From contig JANRKQ010000188.1 in the NCBI GenBank assembly GCA_033763395.1, positions 62,001 to 126,000 on the forward strand: DNA of 64,000 bases, given 5' to 3'. Below, one piece after another: positions 45,220 to 55,100 of the stretch. The translations under genes and the position numbers were made by a program. The notes under the pieces are model-generated. The model had not been told where the DNA came from, did no database searches, and saw only the letters and a program-made list of their open reading frames with translations. Source of the DNA: Xiheimicrobium sp033763395. Lineage in GTDB: Bacteria > Myxococcota > Myxococcia > Myxococcales > Myxococcaceae. How positions within the stretch are numbered: position 1 is the stretch's first letter; every line of letters starts with the position of its first letter.

Positions 45220-46392
45220 ATGGCTACCAAGACCCAGCAACAGAAGCTGCGTCGCGTCTACGACGGCGCCCGCAAGGTCAACCCCAGGCCCATCACCGGC
45301 AAAGAGACGTCCCTCGAGCTGCTCGAGCATGCCTTCGGGGCCTACGTCGGCCGGCAGGAGCGCATCGCCTTCGAGCTGATGAAACGCTCCCTCGAAGAGA
45401 ACGCGGCCATCTTCCTGACCCTCTCGGGCGCGATGACGCCAGCCGGGCTGCACCAGAGCTGCCTCATTCCGCTGGTCGAGTCGGGGGCCATCAGCGCCGT
45501 CACCACCACCGGCGCGAACCTGTACCACGACGCGCACCGCATCATTCGCCACCAGATCCGCGAGATCAACCCGAACGCGGGCGACCTCCAGTACCGCCTG
45601 GCGCGCATCATTCGCATCTACGATCTCGGCTTCTGGGAAGAGGCGCTGCTCGACACCGACCGCCTCTTCTCGGCGATCATCTCGGGCCCCGATTTCCAGC
45701 GGAAGATGACGACGCCCGAGTTCCATTTCCTCCTCGGCAAGCACATCAACGCCATCGAGCAGGAGCTCGGCGTCGACCAGCCGTCCTTCCTCTCGACGTG
45801 TTACCGCCGGGCGGTGCCGATCTGGTCGGGCGCCGTGCAGGACGGCTCGATCTTCCTCAACGTGGTGAAGCTCAAGAAGCTGCTCGGGCCCGCGTTCAAG
45901 TTCGAGCTCGACATCAACGACGACGTCTACTCGATGGCCGCGATGCAGCACTACTGCCGGCACCACTTCGACAAGACGCTGGCGATCTGGATCCTCGGGG
46001 GCGGCGTGCCGAAGAACTACACGCTCCAGGGCGAGCCGTTGCTCGATCAGATCCTCTCGGTGCCGACCCACGGCTTCGACATCGACGTGCAGTTCTGCGT
46101 CGACCCGGTGGACAACGGCGCGCTGTCGAGCTGCCCGGCGGGCGAAGGCCACACCTGGGGCAAGGTCTCGGTCGAAGCCGTCGAGACGGGCTCGATGTAC
46201 TGCCACACCGACGTGACCGCGGTCTTCCCGTGGCTCACCCACGCGCTGTTCCAGCTCAAGGTCACCAAGCGCAAGCACTTCCGCCTGATGGACAAGATGG
46301 CCGAGGCCGTCGGGTTCCTCGACGCCGACGTCAAAAAGCGCGCGAAGGGCCTCATGTCGACGCTGACGTGGGACGTCTCAGAGGTGAAGTGA
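45220..46392 (+). CDS. deoxyhypusine synthase family enzyme (polyamine transferase)
   Basis: A 390-residue member of the deoxyhypusine synthase fold. Motifs include LSGAMTPAGLHQSCLIPLVESGAI, TTTGANLYHDAH, IWILGGGVPKNYTLQ and GHTWGKVS, whose Lys matches the aminobutyl-accepting lysine of the enzyme. Bacteria lack eIF5A, so bacterial members usually use free polyamines, for example homospermidine synthase. The exact product cannot be told from sequence. The start is unsettled: ATG at 45220 is used, and GTG at 45199 sits behind a GAGG. A TATACC hexamer at 45204-45209 could be a -10 box giving a leaderless message from 45220. Confidence 0.85.
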   Translation: MATKTQQQKLRRVYDGARKVNPRPITGKETSLELLEHAFGAYVGRQERIAFELMKRSLEENAAIFLTLSGAMTPAGLHQSCLIPLVESGAISAVTTTGANLYHDAHRIIRHQIREINPNAGDLQYRLARIIRIYDLGFWEEALLDTDRLFSAIISGPDFQRKMTTPEFHFLLGKHINAIEQELGVDQPSFLSTCYRRAVPIWSGAVQDGSIFLNVVKLKKLLGPAFKFELDINDDVYSMAAMQHYCRHHFDKTLAIWILGGGVPKNYTLQGEPLLDQILSVPTHGFDIDVQFCVDPVDNGALSSCPAGEGHTWGKVSVEAVETGSMYCHTDVTAVFPWLTHALFQLKVTKRKHFRLMDKMAEAVGFLDADVKKRAKGLMSTLTWDVSEVK

Positions 46393-46405
46393 CCTTCGCC
46401 AGTCG

Positions 46406-46433
46406 GTGACTGTGCACGCGAGGTGACAGTCAC
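46406..46433. repeat. inverted repeat upstream of the PP2C gene
   Basis: GTGACTGT (46406-46413) and ACAGTCAC (46426-46433) are perfect 8-base arms around 12 bases. It sits between the DHS-family stop and the PP2C promoter, so it may be an operator or a weak terminator. Confidence 0.5.
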
Positions 46434-46444
46434 GGGTTTCAGTC

Positions 46445-46473
46445 TTGTGTCACCTCCGGGTGGCCCCTACAGT
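46445..46473 (+). promoter_or_regulatory. candidate promoter of the PP2C-cNMP gene
   Basis: TTGTGT (46445-46450) and TACAGT (46468-46473) are separated by 17 bases, 32 bases before the GTG start. The -10 resembles those proposed for rpsA and lysC. Confidence 0.5.
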
Positions 46474-46505
46474 CCACGGACCTCTTTCTCCGAGGGTTTC
46501 CCTTC

Positions 46506-47777
46506 GTGATCAGCACCGAAGCGCACGGCAAGACGGACGTCGGCCGGAAGCGGCAGCACAACGAAGACGCCATGCTCGTCGACGCGGCGGGCGGGCTCTA
46601 CATCGTCGCTGACGGCATGGGCGGGCACGCCGCCGGAGAGGTCGCCAGCGCGCGCGCCGTCGAGGTGGTGAAGAGCCACCTCGCCGCGAACAAGAGCCTG
46701 CTGAAGGATCTGGCGCGTGACCCGAACCAGACGAACCGGGCCGCGGCGGCGTCGCTCGTCGAGGTCTCCATTCAGCGGGCGTGCGCCGACATCTATCGGA
46801 CGGCCACCAGCGACAACAGCAAGCGCGGCATGGGCACGACCTTCGTGTGCCTCGTCGTCAGCGGCTCGAAGGGCGTCATCGGCCACGTGGGCGACAGCCG
46901 CGTGTACCTCGTACGCAACGGGCAGGGGCACCGCCTCACCGAAGACCACACGCTCATCGCCGCGCAGCTCAAGGCCGGCACCATCACGAAGGACCAGGCC
47001 GCCACCAGCCAGTACCGCAACGTCATCACCCGCGCGGTCGGGATTCAGGAGTCGGTGCAGGTCGACACGCTGATCGTCGACCTCGTGCCGGGCGACGTGT
47101 TCGTCCTCTGCTCCGACGGCCTCCACGGCTACCTGTCGGACGAAGAGGTGGCCGCCCTCGTCACCTCGACGCCCCTCACCGAGCAGCCCGAGCGCTTCGT
47201 GGCGCTGGCGAACGAGCGGGGCGGCAAGGACAACATCACCACCGTCGTCGTCGGCATTCGGGGTGACGCCGAGAACGCGCAGGAAGAGGTCGTCGAAGCG
47301 CAGTCGCGCATGGAGGCGCTGAAGAAGATCCCGCTCTTCCGGCACCTCACCTACAAGGAGCAGACGGCCGTCCTCTCGATCGCCACCACCCGCACGTTCC
47401 CGGCGGGCCGGGAGATCGTCAGCGAAGGCCAGCCCGGTGAAGAGCTGTTCGTCGTCATCCGCGGGCGCGTGGGCGTCGAGAAGGCCGGCGTCGAGATCGC
47501 CGAGCTGCGCGCGGGAGGGCACTTCGGCGAGATGGGCCTCATCGACAACGCGCCGCGCTCGGCCACGGTGCGCGCGCACGAGCCGACCCGCGTGATGGTG
47601 ATCAGCCGGCCCGACCTGATGGCGCTGATGAAGAAGGAGTCGATCCTCGCGGTGAAGCTTTTGTGGAGCTTCGTGCAGGTGCTGTCCGACCGGCTGCGCG
47701 AGACGAACTCGGAGCTCTCCGAGGCGCGGCAAGAGCTCGCCGCCGCGCAGGCCGTCAATCCGTTCGCCGAAGAGTGA
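46506..47777 (+). CDS. PP2C-type Ser/Thr phosphatase fused to a cyclic-nucleotide-binding domain
   Basis: A 423-residue cytoplasmic protein starting at GTG behind a GAGGG site. Residues 1-255 are a PP2C phosphatase with the metal-site motifs GRKRQHNEDA, VADGMGGHAAGE, VGDSRVYLVR and SDGLHGYL, then GGKDNIT. Residues about 290-400 are a cNMP-binding domain; the phosphate-binding cassette FGEMGLIDNAPRSATV retains Glu and the RSA needed to hold cyclic nucleotide, so it should bind cAMP or cGMP. The fusion suggests that a cyclic nucleotide tunes dephosphorylation of Ser/Thr kinases or FHA partners. The FadL-type gene follows 11 bases downstream. Confidence 0.92.
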   Translation: MISTEAHGKTDVGRKRQHNEDAMLVDAAGGLYIVADGMGGHAAGEVASARAVEVVKSHLAANKSLLKDLARDPNQTNRAAAASLVEVSIQRACADIYRTATSDNSKRGMGTTFVCLVVSGSKGVIGHVGDSRVYLVRNGQGHRLTEDHTLIAAQLKAGTITKDQAATSQYRNVITRAVGIQESVQVDTLIVDLVPGDVFVLCSDGLHGYLSDEEVAALVTSTPLTEQPERFVALANERGGKDNITTVVVGIRGDAENAQEEVVEAQSRMEALKKIPLFRHLTYKEQTAVLSIATTRTFPAGREIVSEGQPGEELFVVIRGRVGVEKAGVEIAELRAGGHFGEMGLIDNAPRSATVRAHEPTRVMVISRPDLMALMKKESILAVKLLWSFVQVLSDRLRETNSELSEARQELAAAQAVNPFAEE

Positions 47778-47788
47778 GGAGGCCGGAC

Positions 47789-49135
47789 ATGGGCCGGTTC
47801 GCGCGCGTCGCGCTGGTGGCGTGTGTCGTTTCGGTGCCGGCGCTGGCCGACCCGTTCCCGCTCTTCGGGTACGGGCCAAGGGCCGCGGCCATGGGCGGCG
47901 CGATGACCGCCGAGGCGAACGACTTCACCGCCGTCTTCTACAACCCGGCGCTGCTGACACGGCGCAAGGAGCTCAACTTCGGGTTTGGCTTCCAGTTTCA
48001 CCGGCTGGTCTCGGAGGTGACGCCGGTCTCGGAGGTGACGCCGAAGGGTCTCGCCAAGCCGATCGACTGCGCGCAGTGCAACGCACCTGACAACCTCGGC
48101 GCCACCACGGGGTTCGTCTTCCCGCTCGCGGGCAAGGTGAAGAACCGGCTCGCGATTGGCGTGGGGCTCTACCTGCCGACGAGCACGCTGGTGCGGGTGA
48201 ACGCGCCCGATGCCACGCAGCCGTACTGGTACCGCTACAACGGCAACCTCGAGCGCTTCGTGTTGCACCTCGGGCTCGGCATCAAGGTCACCGACTGGCT
48301 GTCGGTCGGGCCGGGCGTGTCGGTGCTGGCGAACCTCCAGGGGCGCGTCGGCGGTGGCGGCGGTGCGAACGCCAACGTCGACCTCTTCTCACGCAACGTG
48401 ACGCTCAAGTCCCTCGACGCCTCACTGACGCCGCGCGCGGCGCCGACCCTGGGCGTGGCGGTGACGCCGCTGAAGAACCTGCGCTTCGGCGCCACGTACC
48501 GGTGGGAGATCTTCCTGCCGGTCACCATTCCCGCCACCATCGATCTCGAGGGCATCGGCACCCTGGCGCTCACCGTCAACGCGGTCGCGCACTACGCGCC
48601 GCACCAGGTGAGCTTCGGCGCCGCCTGGGACGTCACCGATCAGCTGACGCTCTCGCTCGACGGCGAGTACCAGCACTGGAGCGCCGCGCCGTCGCCGTAC
48701 GTGTCGCTGTCGGTCGATCTCTCGGGCCCCACGCTCGCCGCGCTCGGCATCGACAAGGCCCTCGATCTCAACGTGCAGGCGGCTTCGCCCGGCTTCGTGA
48801 ACACCTTCGGGGGCCGGCTCGGCGGTGAGTACCGAGTGTCGGAGCGGTTCGCGGCGCGCCTGGGCCTGTCGTACCGGCCGACGATGGTGCCGCTCCAGAA
48901 CGTGGCGGGCACCAACCTGCTCGACGCCAACACGGTGGGTCTGGCCACGGGCATCGGCTTCAACTTCAGCGACCCGCTCGAGATCTTCGAGCACCCGATT
49001 CAGATCGACTTCGCGCTTCAGGCTGCTTTCCTCCTGCAGCGCGAGGCCACCAAGCCGACGACGGACGTGCTGCCGTCCTACACGTACGCTGGCCGAGTCT
49101 TCGGTGGCATGGCGATGATTCGCTACGACTTCTGA
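47789..49135 (+). CDS. FadL/OMPP1-type outer-membrane transport protein
   Basis: A 448-residue outer-membrane beta-barrel protein. The signal peptide ends near ALA-DPFPLFGYGPRAAAMGGAMTA, and the following NDFTAVFYNPALL is the FadL/TodX N-terminal hatch signature. Alternating hydrophobic strands run to a final MIRYDF with the C-terminal Phe used by the BAM machine. FadL-type proteins import long-chain fatty acids or other hydrophobic compounds. The ATG at 47789 has a GAGGAGG site. It is in an operon with the PP2C-cNMP gene. Confidence 0.87.
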   Translation: MGRFARVALVACVVSVPALADPFPLFGYGPRAAAMGGAMTAEANDFTAVFYNPALLTRRKELNFGFGFQFHRLVSEVTPVSEVTPKGLAKPIDCAQCNAPDNLGATTGFVFPLAGKVKNRLAIGVGLYLPTSTLVRVNAPDATQPYWYRYNGNLERFVLHLGLGIKVTDWLSVGPGVSVLANLQGRVGGGGGANANVDLFSRNVTLKSLDASLTPRAAPTLGVAVTPLKNLRFGATYRWEIFLPVTIPATIDLEGIGTLALTVNAVAHYAPHQVSFGAAWDVTDQLTLSLDGEYQHWSAAPSPYVSLSVDLSGPTLAALGIDKALDLNVQAASPGFVNTFGGRLGGEYRVSERFAARLGLSYRPTMVPLQNVAGTNLLDANTVGLATGIGFNFSDPLEIFEHPIQIDFALQAAFLLQREATKPTTDVLPSYTYAGRVFGGMAMIRYDF

Positions 49136-49149
49136 CGGAACCGCTCGAA

Positions 49150-49216
49150 GTGACAGGGTGTCTGCACGGTCCGGCCGGTTCACGGATCCGGTGCAGTAGG
49201 CTCCTTCGCCTGTCAC
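49150..49216. repeat. inverted GTGACAGG/CCTGTCAC arms before a repeat-protein gene
   Basis: GTGACAGG (49150-49157) and CCTGTCAC (49209-49216) are perfect complements 51 bases apart; the second touches the ATG at 49217. The heptamer GTGACAG also lies in the PP2C upstream region at 46423-46429. Confidence 0.4.
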
Positions 49217-52183
49217 ATGCGTCGCCTCCTAGTCGGCTCTGCGGTGCTCGTGCTCGTCGGCATCATGGCGGGCGTGTGGGTGACGCGCGCACCCGGGGCC
49301 GAAGCGCTTCCGGGCCCGTCCGATCCGGTTGCCGAGGTGGTGCCGCGGTTCAAGCCCGTCGAGGTGCGCGCCACCAACACCCAGGGCCTCACGCTGGCCG
49401 GAGTCGTGCGGTCGTCGGATGGGCAGCCGCTCGCGGGGGCCACCGTCTTCCTGGCCTCGGCGGAGCAGCAGAGCCTCACCTCGGTGCGCTGCGGGTCGTG
49501 CTCCGAGTTGATGCTGTCGTGCCGCGCGCGCGAGACCTCGGTGACCGTCGGTCAGCTGCTCGACGCGCACCAGGGTCACCAGGTGCCAGCCACCAGCACC
49601 ACCAGCGACGCGCAGGGCCGGTTCCGCTTTGAGCAGCTCTCAGGCATCTCGTTCACGGTCTGGGGGCAGGCCGTCGGGCACGGGCTCGGCGTGAAGGATC
49701 GCGCGGCGCCGGGCGACCCGGTGGAGCTGTTCCTGCCCATGGAGCGCACCCTCGTCGGCCGTCTGCGGGACGAGAGCGGCGCGCCGGTGCAGGGGCTCGT
49801 GCGCGCGGTGTCGCGGCGGCTCGCCCTGCCGGTCGAGGTACAGACCGAGCCCGACGGCCGCTTCACGGTGTCAGGCCTCGGCGAGGGCCCGTTCTACGTG
49901 CACGCGAGCGCGAAGGGCCGGCTCCCCGCGTTCCGTAACGAGGTGCAGGCCGGGCCCGAGCCCGTGGTGCTCACGCTCGTCGCGCCCCGCGCCCTCGAGG
50001 TGCGGCTGGTCACCGTCGACCAGAAGCCCGTCACCGGCATCGTGCGGCTGGCGGCCGATCACCTGGCGCGCGACGTGGCCGCGAAGGACGGGTTGGCGAT
50101 CATTCCCGAGCTGTCACCGGGCACGCTCATGGTCTCGGCCACCAGCGGCGAGCTCTCGTCGGCGCCGCAGTCGGTCACGCTGGGCGCTCCGGTGACGCGG
50201 GTGACGCTCGTGCTCGAGCGGGGCGGGAAGCTGGCCGTCACGGTGCTCGACGAGCAGGGCCAGCCCGTCCCAGAGCCGACGGTCGATCTGCTGTCGGCCA
50301 GCGGCGAGCTGATCTCACGGCGCGCGCTCAAGACGGGCGAGCTGGCGCTGCTCGGGCCCCACGGCGCGGGTGACTACCTCGTGCGCGCCCGGGCCGAGGG
50401 CTTCACCCCTGCGCAGGTGCCGGCGAAGGTGACGACGGGCGAGACGCCGCTCGAAGTGACCTTGCCCCGAGGCGTGCTGATCGCCGGGAAGGTGATCGAC
50501 GAGTACGGCCGCGCGGCGCCGGGCGTGTCGGTGTTGATCCTGCCCGTGGGGGAGTCGGCCCTCAGCGGCCCTGATGGCCACTTCAGCCATACGGTGCCTT
50601 CGCCGGGGCTGTACTCGCTCCAGGCCCACCACTCGGACTGGGGTGGCGGTGAGGTGAAGGTGACGGCCCCGAAGAGCGACGTGGAGCTGCAGCTCGAGCC
50701 GAGGGCCGGGTGCGAGATCACCGTCATGTCCGCCGGGCGGCGAATCGAAGGCGCGAGCGTCACGATGTTCACCAGCGAGGGGAACTTCCGCAGCGATCGG
50801 GTCTCTGGCGCCGACGGCGTGGTGCTCATGCGTGGCATGCCCCCCAACACCTACACCCTCGTCGCCACGCACGGCGGCTTCCTGCCCTCGGAGCGGCAGA
50901 CGGTGAAGGTGGAGGACGGCCAGCTGCTGCGTGTCACGGCCGAGCTGCGGCCCGGAGCGAACGTCACGGGCCAGGTGGTGGACCAGACGGGTGCCCCGGT
51001 GCCGAACGTCTCTGTCGCCGTGGTGCCACGTGGCTCCGAGCCCGCGCTCACCGACGGCACGGGGAACTTCTCGCTGGGGCCGCTGCGTCCGAACGGCGTG
51101 TACGCCCTGAAGGTGACGCAGCGCGGGTTCGATCAGCCGGATCGCGTGACGGGCACGGCCGGCGGCGCGCCCGTGAAGATCGTCGTGAGACGCCAGCCGA
51201 TCTTCCGCGGCCGCGTGCTTGGAGACGGCCAGCCGCTCAAGCGCTTTCGGATCGACGGCCACGAGGTGTCGTCGAGCGATGGGTCGTTCGAGCTGGCGCT
51301 CCCGGCGACGGACGATCGGGTGGTGATCTCCATCGAGTCGCCCGGCTTTCAGCCGCTGACGACCGATCGGCCCAACACGCCCGATCTCGGAGCGTTCGAC
51401 CTCAAGCGCACGCCGCAGGTGACGGGCGTGGTGCGCGACGAGGGCGGGGGGGCCGTCGCCGACGCGATCGTCTCGTGCGACTCGTGCGAGCAGTCGGTGA
51501 TGACGGGCGCCGACGGCCGCTTCTCGCTCTCGCGCCCGCCGTACCAGCACGAGTTCCACCTGGTGGCGAAGAAGGGGCGGCGCACCGCGACGAAGGTGGT
51601 GGTGGGCGACGCGGCGCAGGGGCTGGAGCTCACCTTGAAGCCGGGCGTGATGTTGACCGGCACCGCCTGGCTCTCGGAGGGCCGGCCGGCCGCGGGGGTC
51701 GAGATCTCGGGGCTCCATGTCGATCGCAGCGAGCCGGTGTCGGTCGTCACGAACGCCGACGGCACCTACTCGATGGAGGTCGCGCCGGGCATCTGGCGCT
51801 TCTCGGTCGCCGGCCCCGGCATGGCCCGCATCTCGGCTGATCCGCTCGCGTGGGTCGTCGAGGTCTCGGGCCAGTCGACGCGCCTCGACTTCGGCCCCGT
51901 GCCGGGGACCGGCAGCCTCAACGTCACGCTGCGACCGCGCCCGGGCTACGCGCTGTGGCTCGTGCGGGGCTCGCTCGCGGGTGTCGGCAACCCGCCCATG
52001 GAGCTCATGCGCTCGTCGTGGGCGCAGCTGCTGTACCAGCCGGTGGTGGAGCGCGTGACGTTCACCGGGCTCGCGCCTGGCCGCTACACGCTCGTCTGGA
52101 GCTCGTTCCACGCGAGCTCCGAGGCGGGTCCGGTGATCCGTCAGGTCGACGTTCCGGGCACGCCCGAGATCGAGGTGCGGTGA
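49217..52183 (+). CDS. large envelope protein of tandem carboxypeptidase-regulatory-like domains, copy A
   Basis: A 988-residue protein with an uncleaved-looking N-terminal membrane anchor (GSAVLVLVGIMAGVWV). It is otherwise a chain of roughly nine carboxypeptidase-regulatory-like (CarboxypepD_reg) beta-sandwich repeats; typical repeat openings are LAGVVRSSDGQPLAGATVFLA, VTGQVVDQTGAPVPNVSVAVV and VTGVVRDEGGGAVADAIVSC. A short Cys-rich insert lies near residue 92-103. It is probably a rigid periplasm-spanning or surface stalk with no catalytic residues. No ribosome site is obvious. Its stop overlaps the start of copy B by one base (TGATG). Confidence 0.85.
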   Translation: MRRLLVGSAVLVLVGIMAGVWVTRAPGAEALPGPSDPVAEVVPRFKPVEVRATNTQGLTLAGVVRSSDGQPLAGATVFLASAEQQSLTSVRCGSCSELMLSCRARETSVTVGQLLDAHQGHQVPATSTTSDAQGRFRFEQLSGISFTVWGQAVGHGLGVKDRAAPGDPVELFLPMERTLVGRLRDESGAPVQGLVRAVSRRLALPVEVQTEPDGRFTVSGLGEGPFYVHASAKGRLPAFRNEVQAGPEPVVLTLVAPRALEVRLVTVDQKPVTGIVRLAADHLARDVAAKDGLAIIPELSPGTLMVSATSGELSSAPQSVTLGAPVTRVTLVLERGGKLAVTVLDEQGQPVPEPTVDLLSASGELISRRALKTGELALLGPHGAGDYLVRARAEGFTPAQVPAKVTTGETPLEVTLPRGVLIAGKVIDEYGRAAPGVSVLILPVGESALSGPDGHFSHTVPSPGLYSLQAHHSDWGGGEVKVTAPKSDVELQLEPRAGCEITVMSAGRRIEGASVTMFTSEGNFRSDRVSGADGVVLMRGMPPNTYTLVATHGGFLPSERQTVKVEDGQLLRVTAELRPGANVTGQVVDQTGAPVPNVSVAVVPRGSEPALTDGTGNFSLGPLRPNGVYALKVTQRGFDQPDRVTGTAGGAPVKIVVRRQPIFRGRVLGDGQPLKRFRIDGHEVSSSDGSFELALPATDDRVVISIESPGFQPLTTDRPNTPDLGAFDLKRTPQVTGVVRDEGGGAVADAIVSCDSCEQSVMTGADGRFSLSRPPYQHEFHLVAKKGRRTATKVVVGDAAQGLELTLKPGVMLTGTAWLSEGRPAAGVEISGLHVDRSEPVSVVTNADGTYSMEVAPGIWRFSVAGPGMARISADPLAWVVEVSGQSTRLDFGPVPGTGSLNVTLRPRPGYALWLVRGSLAGVGNPPMELMRSSWAQLLYQPVVERVTFTGLAPGRYTLVWSSFHASSEAGPVIRQVDVPGTPEIEVR

Positions 52184-55100
52184 TGCGGCGCACGACCGTG
52201 CTCGGCGTGGGGCTCCTCGTGGCGGCGGCGCTGCTGGCCGGGTGGAAGCTCTCGCAGCCAGCGCCCGAGCGCTCTGACGATGAAGCGCATGCCCCGGACG
52301 AGGAGGGGCAGCCGCGCCGCCGATCGAAGTGGTTCTGGGAGGGCGACGAGGCTCCGTCAGCCGACGAGCCGGTGGCCGAGCCGGCGAAGCCCCGCGCCCG
52401 CACCTTGCGGGTCTCGACCGAGCAGGGCGATCCCCTCGTGAACGTGAAGGTGTCGCTGCTCGAGTCGGCGGTGCTCTCGAAGCTGAAGGGCCACGAGCCG
52501 GAGGACTGTGACGATCACGCCCACCTCACCGAGCTCGCCGCGGAGCTGCGCTCGGCCGGCGCCCACGTCTCGCCGTTGGCCGAGGGGCTCACCGACGCAG
52601 AGGGCGCGGTGCAGTTCCCCGAGCGCGCCTGGCCACCCGGGCTGATCGTTCGCGTCGAGGTGCCGGGGCGCGGCCCCTGGGCCATGCGGGACTACGGGTC
52701 TGACGAGGTGCTGGTGCCCGACTTCAGCGGCGGGCAGATGAGGCTCCAGGTGATGACCTCGAACGGCGAGCCGAAGGGCGGGGCGCGCGTCACCGTCGCC
52801 GATCTCGCCGGTGGTCGGGTGTTCGAGTCGCGCACCGATGGCTCCGGCCTGGCGGTGATCGAGTCGGGCTTCCACGGCTTCGTGATCGTCGAGGCGGAGG
52901 GCCTGCTCGCGTCGGCGGTCGGCGTGTTGCCCAGCTCGGAGCGTGAGCAGCCGATTCTCCTCTTCCGCCCGGGAACGGTGAACCTCACGGCGGATCCGAA
53001 GCTCGCGCGCTTCGAGGTGAGCCTGTCGGTGCGGCACCCTCGTCGCACCACCGTCATCGACGGCGCGGGGAAGTTCGAGAACGTGCGCCCGGGGTCGGTC
53101 TCGGTGAACGTCAGCACGACGGGGTTGTTGGGCAGCGCCCAGGGCGATCTGCCGGAGGATCCCGGCCAGGTGACGCTCCATCTGCCCATCAAGCGCACGA
53201 GCCAGGTGTTCGTGACGGTGGTGACGGAGGCCGGCCTGCCAGTTCCCGAGGCGACGGCTTCGCTGTCGACGCCGTCGGAGCGCGTCGAGTCCACCGCGAC
53301 CGAGGAGGGGCAGCGGCTCGCCCTGGGGCCGGTGGGTGAGGGGCCGGCGGTGCTGCGCGTGACGGCGCCCGGGTTCCGCGCGCGAACGCAGAGCCTCGAG
53401 CTGGGGCCGGGCGAGAGCGATCTCGAGGTGGTGCTGAGCGAGGCGCCGCGGCTGCGGGGGCGGGTCGTCGATGGAACGGGCGCTCCGGTCGCCGAGGCGT
53501 CGGTGCAGGTGCGCGACGAGGCCGTCAATCAGCCGGAGGGGTCGGTGACGGGCCCAGATGGGCAGTTTGAGCTGCACGTCGACGAGGAAGGCACCTGGCA
53601 GGTCGAGGCCATCGGCGCGACGGGCGAAGTGGGGCGGGTCGCGGCGGTCGTGCCGGGGCCTGAGATCACGATTCAGCTGGAGCCGCTCGGCGGCGCCTCC
53701 ATCACGGTGCTGGACGCGCGGCGTCGGCCAGCCACGAACGCCCGGGTGATGATCGCGAGCGCAGAGAGCTCGGAGCCCGACCTCGGCGAGGTGCCCGACA
53801 CCGGCGTGCTCGAGTTCACCGAGCTGGTGCCCGGCCTGTACCGCTACGAGGTGGACGACGGAGTGGGCGGGGAGGCGTTCTTGCCGCAGAAGGGCGAGTT
53901 CACGGTGCGCTCCGGTGAGCAGACGACCGTCACCGTGCAGACCCGCGAGGGGGCGACGCTGACGGGCCGCCTCGTCGACCCCGATGGGTCGCCCGTGCCG
54001 TACGCCGCCATCACCCGCACCGGCGATCGAAGCGGCGTCGCCGAGACCGACGAGAAGGGCGAGTTCTCGTTCGTGGGGCTCGAGCCGGGCGTCGAGCTCG
54101 AGCTGACGCTGGATCACCCGGAATTTGGCGCGCTGACGCCGGCGAAGGTGCGCCCCAGCACGGGCCGCGTCACCTTCAAGGCGAGCGTCGGGCCCCGGGT
54201 GGTGGGGCGCGTGGTGGACGAGAAGGGCGCCCCCGTCGTCGACTTCGTCATCAACGGGCGTGAGATCTCGGACGACAAGGGCGCGTTCGACGTGCCGGCG
54301 TCGACGGGCGTGTTGACCATCTCGGACTTCGAGGGCGCAGAGGCGCGGGTCGAGCCGAAAGGGCGCGCCGACGTGGGCGAGGTGGTGCTGCGGCGGGGCG
54401 TCATCGTCACCGGCGTGGTGATGGACGAGCAGCGCAGGCCCCTGCCGTCGGTCGAGATTCGCTGCGACGACTTCATCGTGAGCGAGGTGATGACGGACGC
54501 GTCGGGCCGCTTCGAGGGGCAGCTCAGCCGGCCGGCTGAGTCGATTCGGCTCGAGGCAAAGCTGGGCGAGCAGGGCACCATCGAGACCGTGCGCGTGTCG
54601 CAGGCGCCGATCGAGCTGACGCTCCGGCCGCCGACCCGGGTCGACGGCGTCGTGCGGGGCCCCGGGGGAAGGCCCGTCACCACGACCGTCGTCATCACCG
54701 ATCCGACCGGCGAAGAGCTGCACGTCGACACCGATCCGCAGGGGCAGTTCTCGGTCGCGCTCGCCGCGGGCCGCTGGGTCTTCGGCACGCGAGCCTTCCG
54801 CACCTCGTCGGTCGTCTTCGTGTCGGGGCGCAGCCAGCGCGTCGAGCTGGGGGCGAGCGCCGAGTCGTGCGAGGTGCGGGTGCTGAGCGCGCCGCTCCCG
54901 ACCGCGGTGCTGATCGTCCCGGCCGGCGTCGAGGCGAACGTTCCATCGGAGTTCTTCTCGGACGTCTCGACCGAGCTGTCTCCGGGGGCGATCGCGCTGG
55001 GCAGTGACGGGGCGGCGTTCGTCGGGCGCGGGCTGCCGTGCGGGGCCGTCTCGGTGCACGCGGCCTACGGCATGGAGATGGTCGAGACGAAGGCCACCCT

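Noticed and set aside
45163..46278. N-terminal extension of the choice-of-anchor-D frame by about 370 codons.
   Set aside because: It is antisense to the deoxyhypusine-synthase-family gene, and the signal peptide with lipobox begins at 45162.
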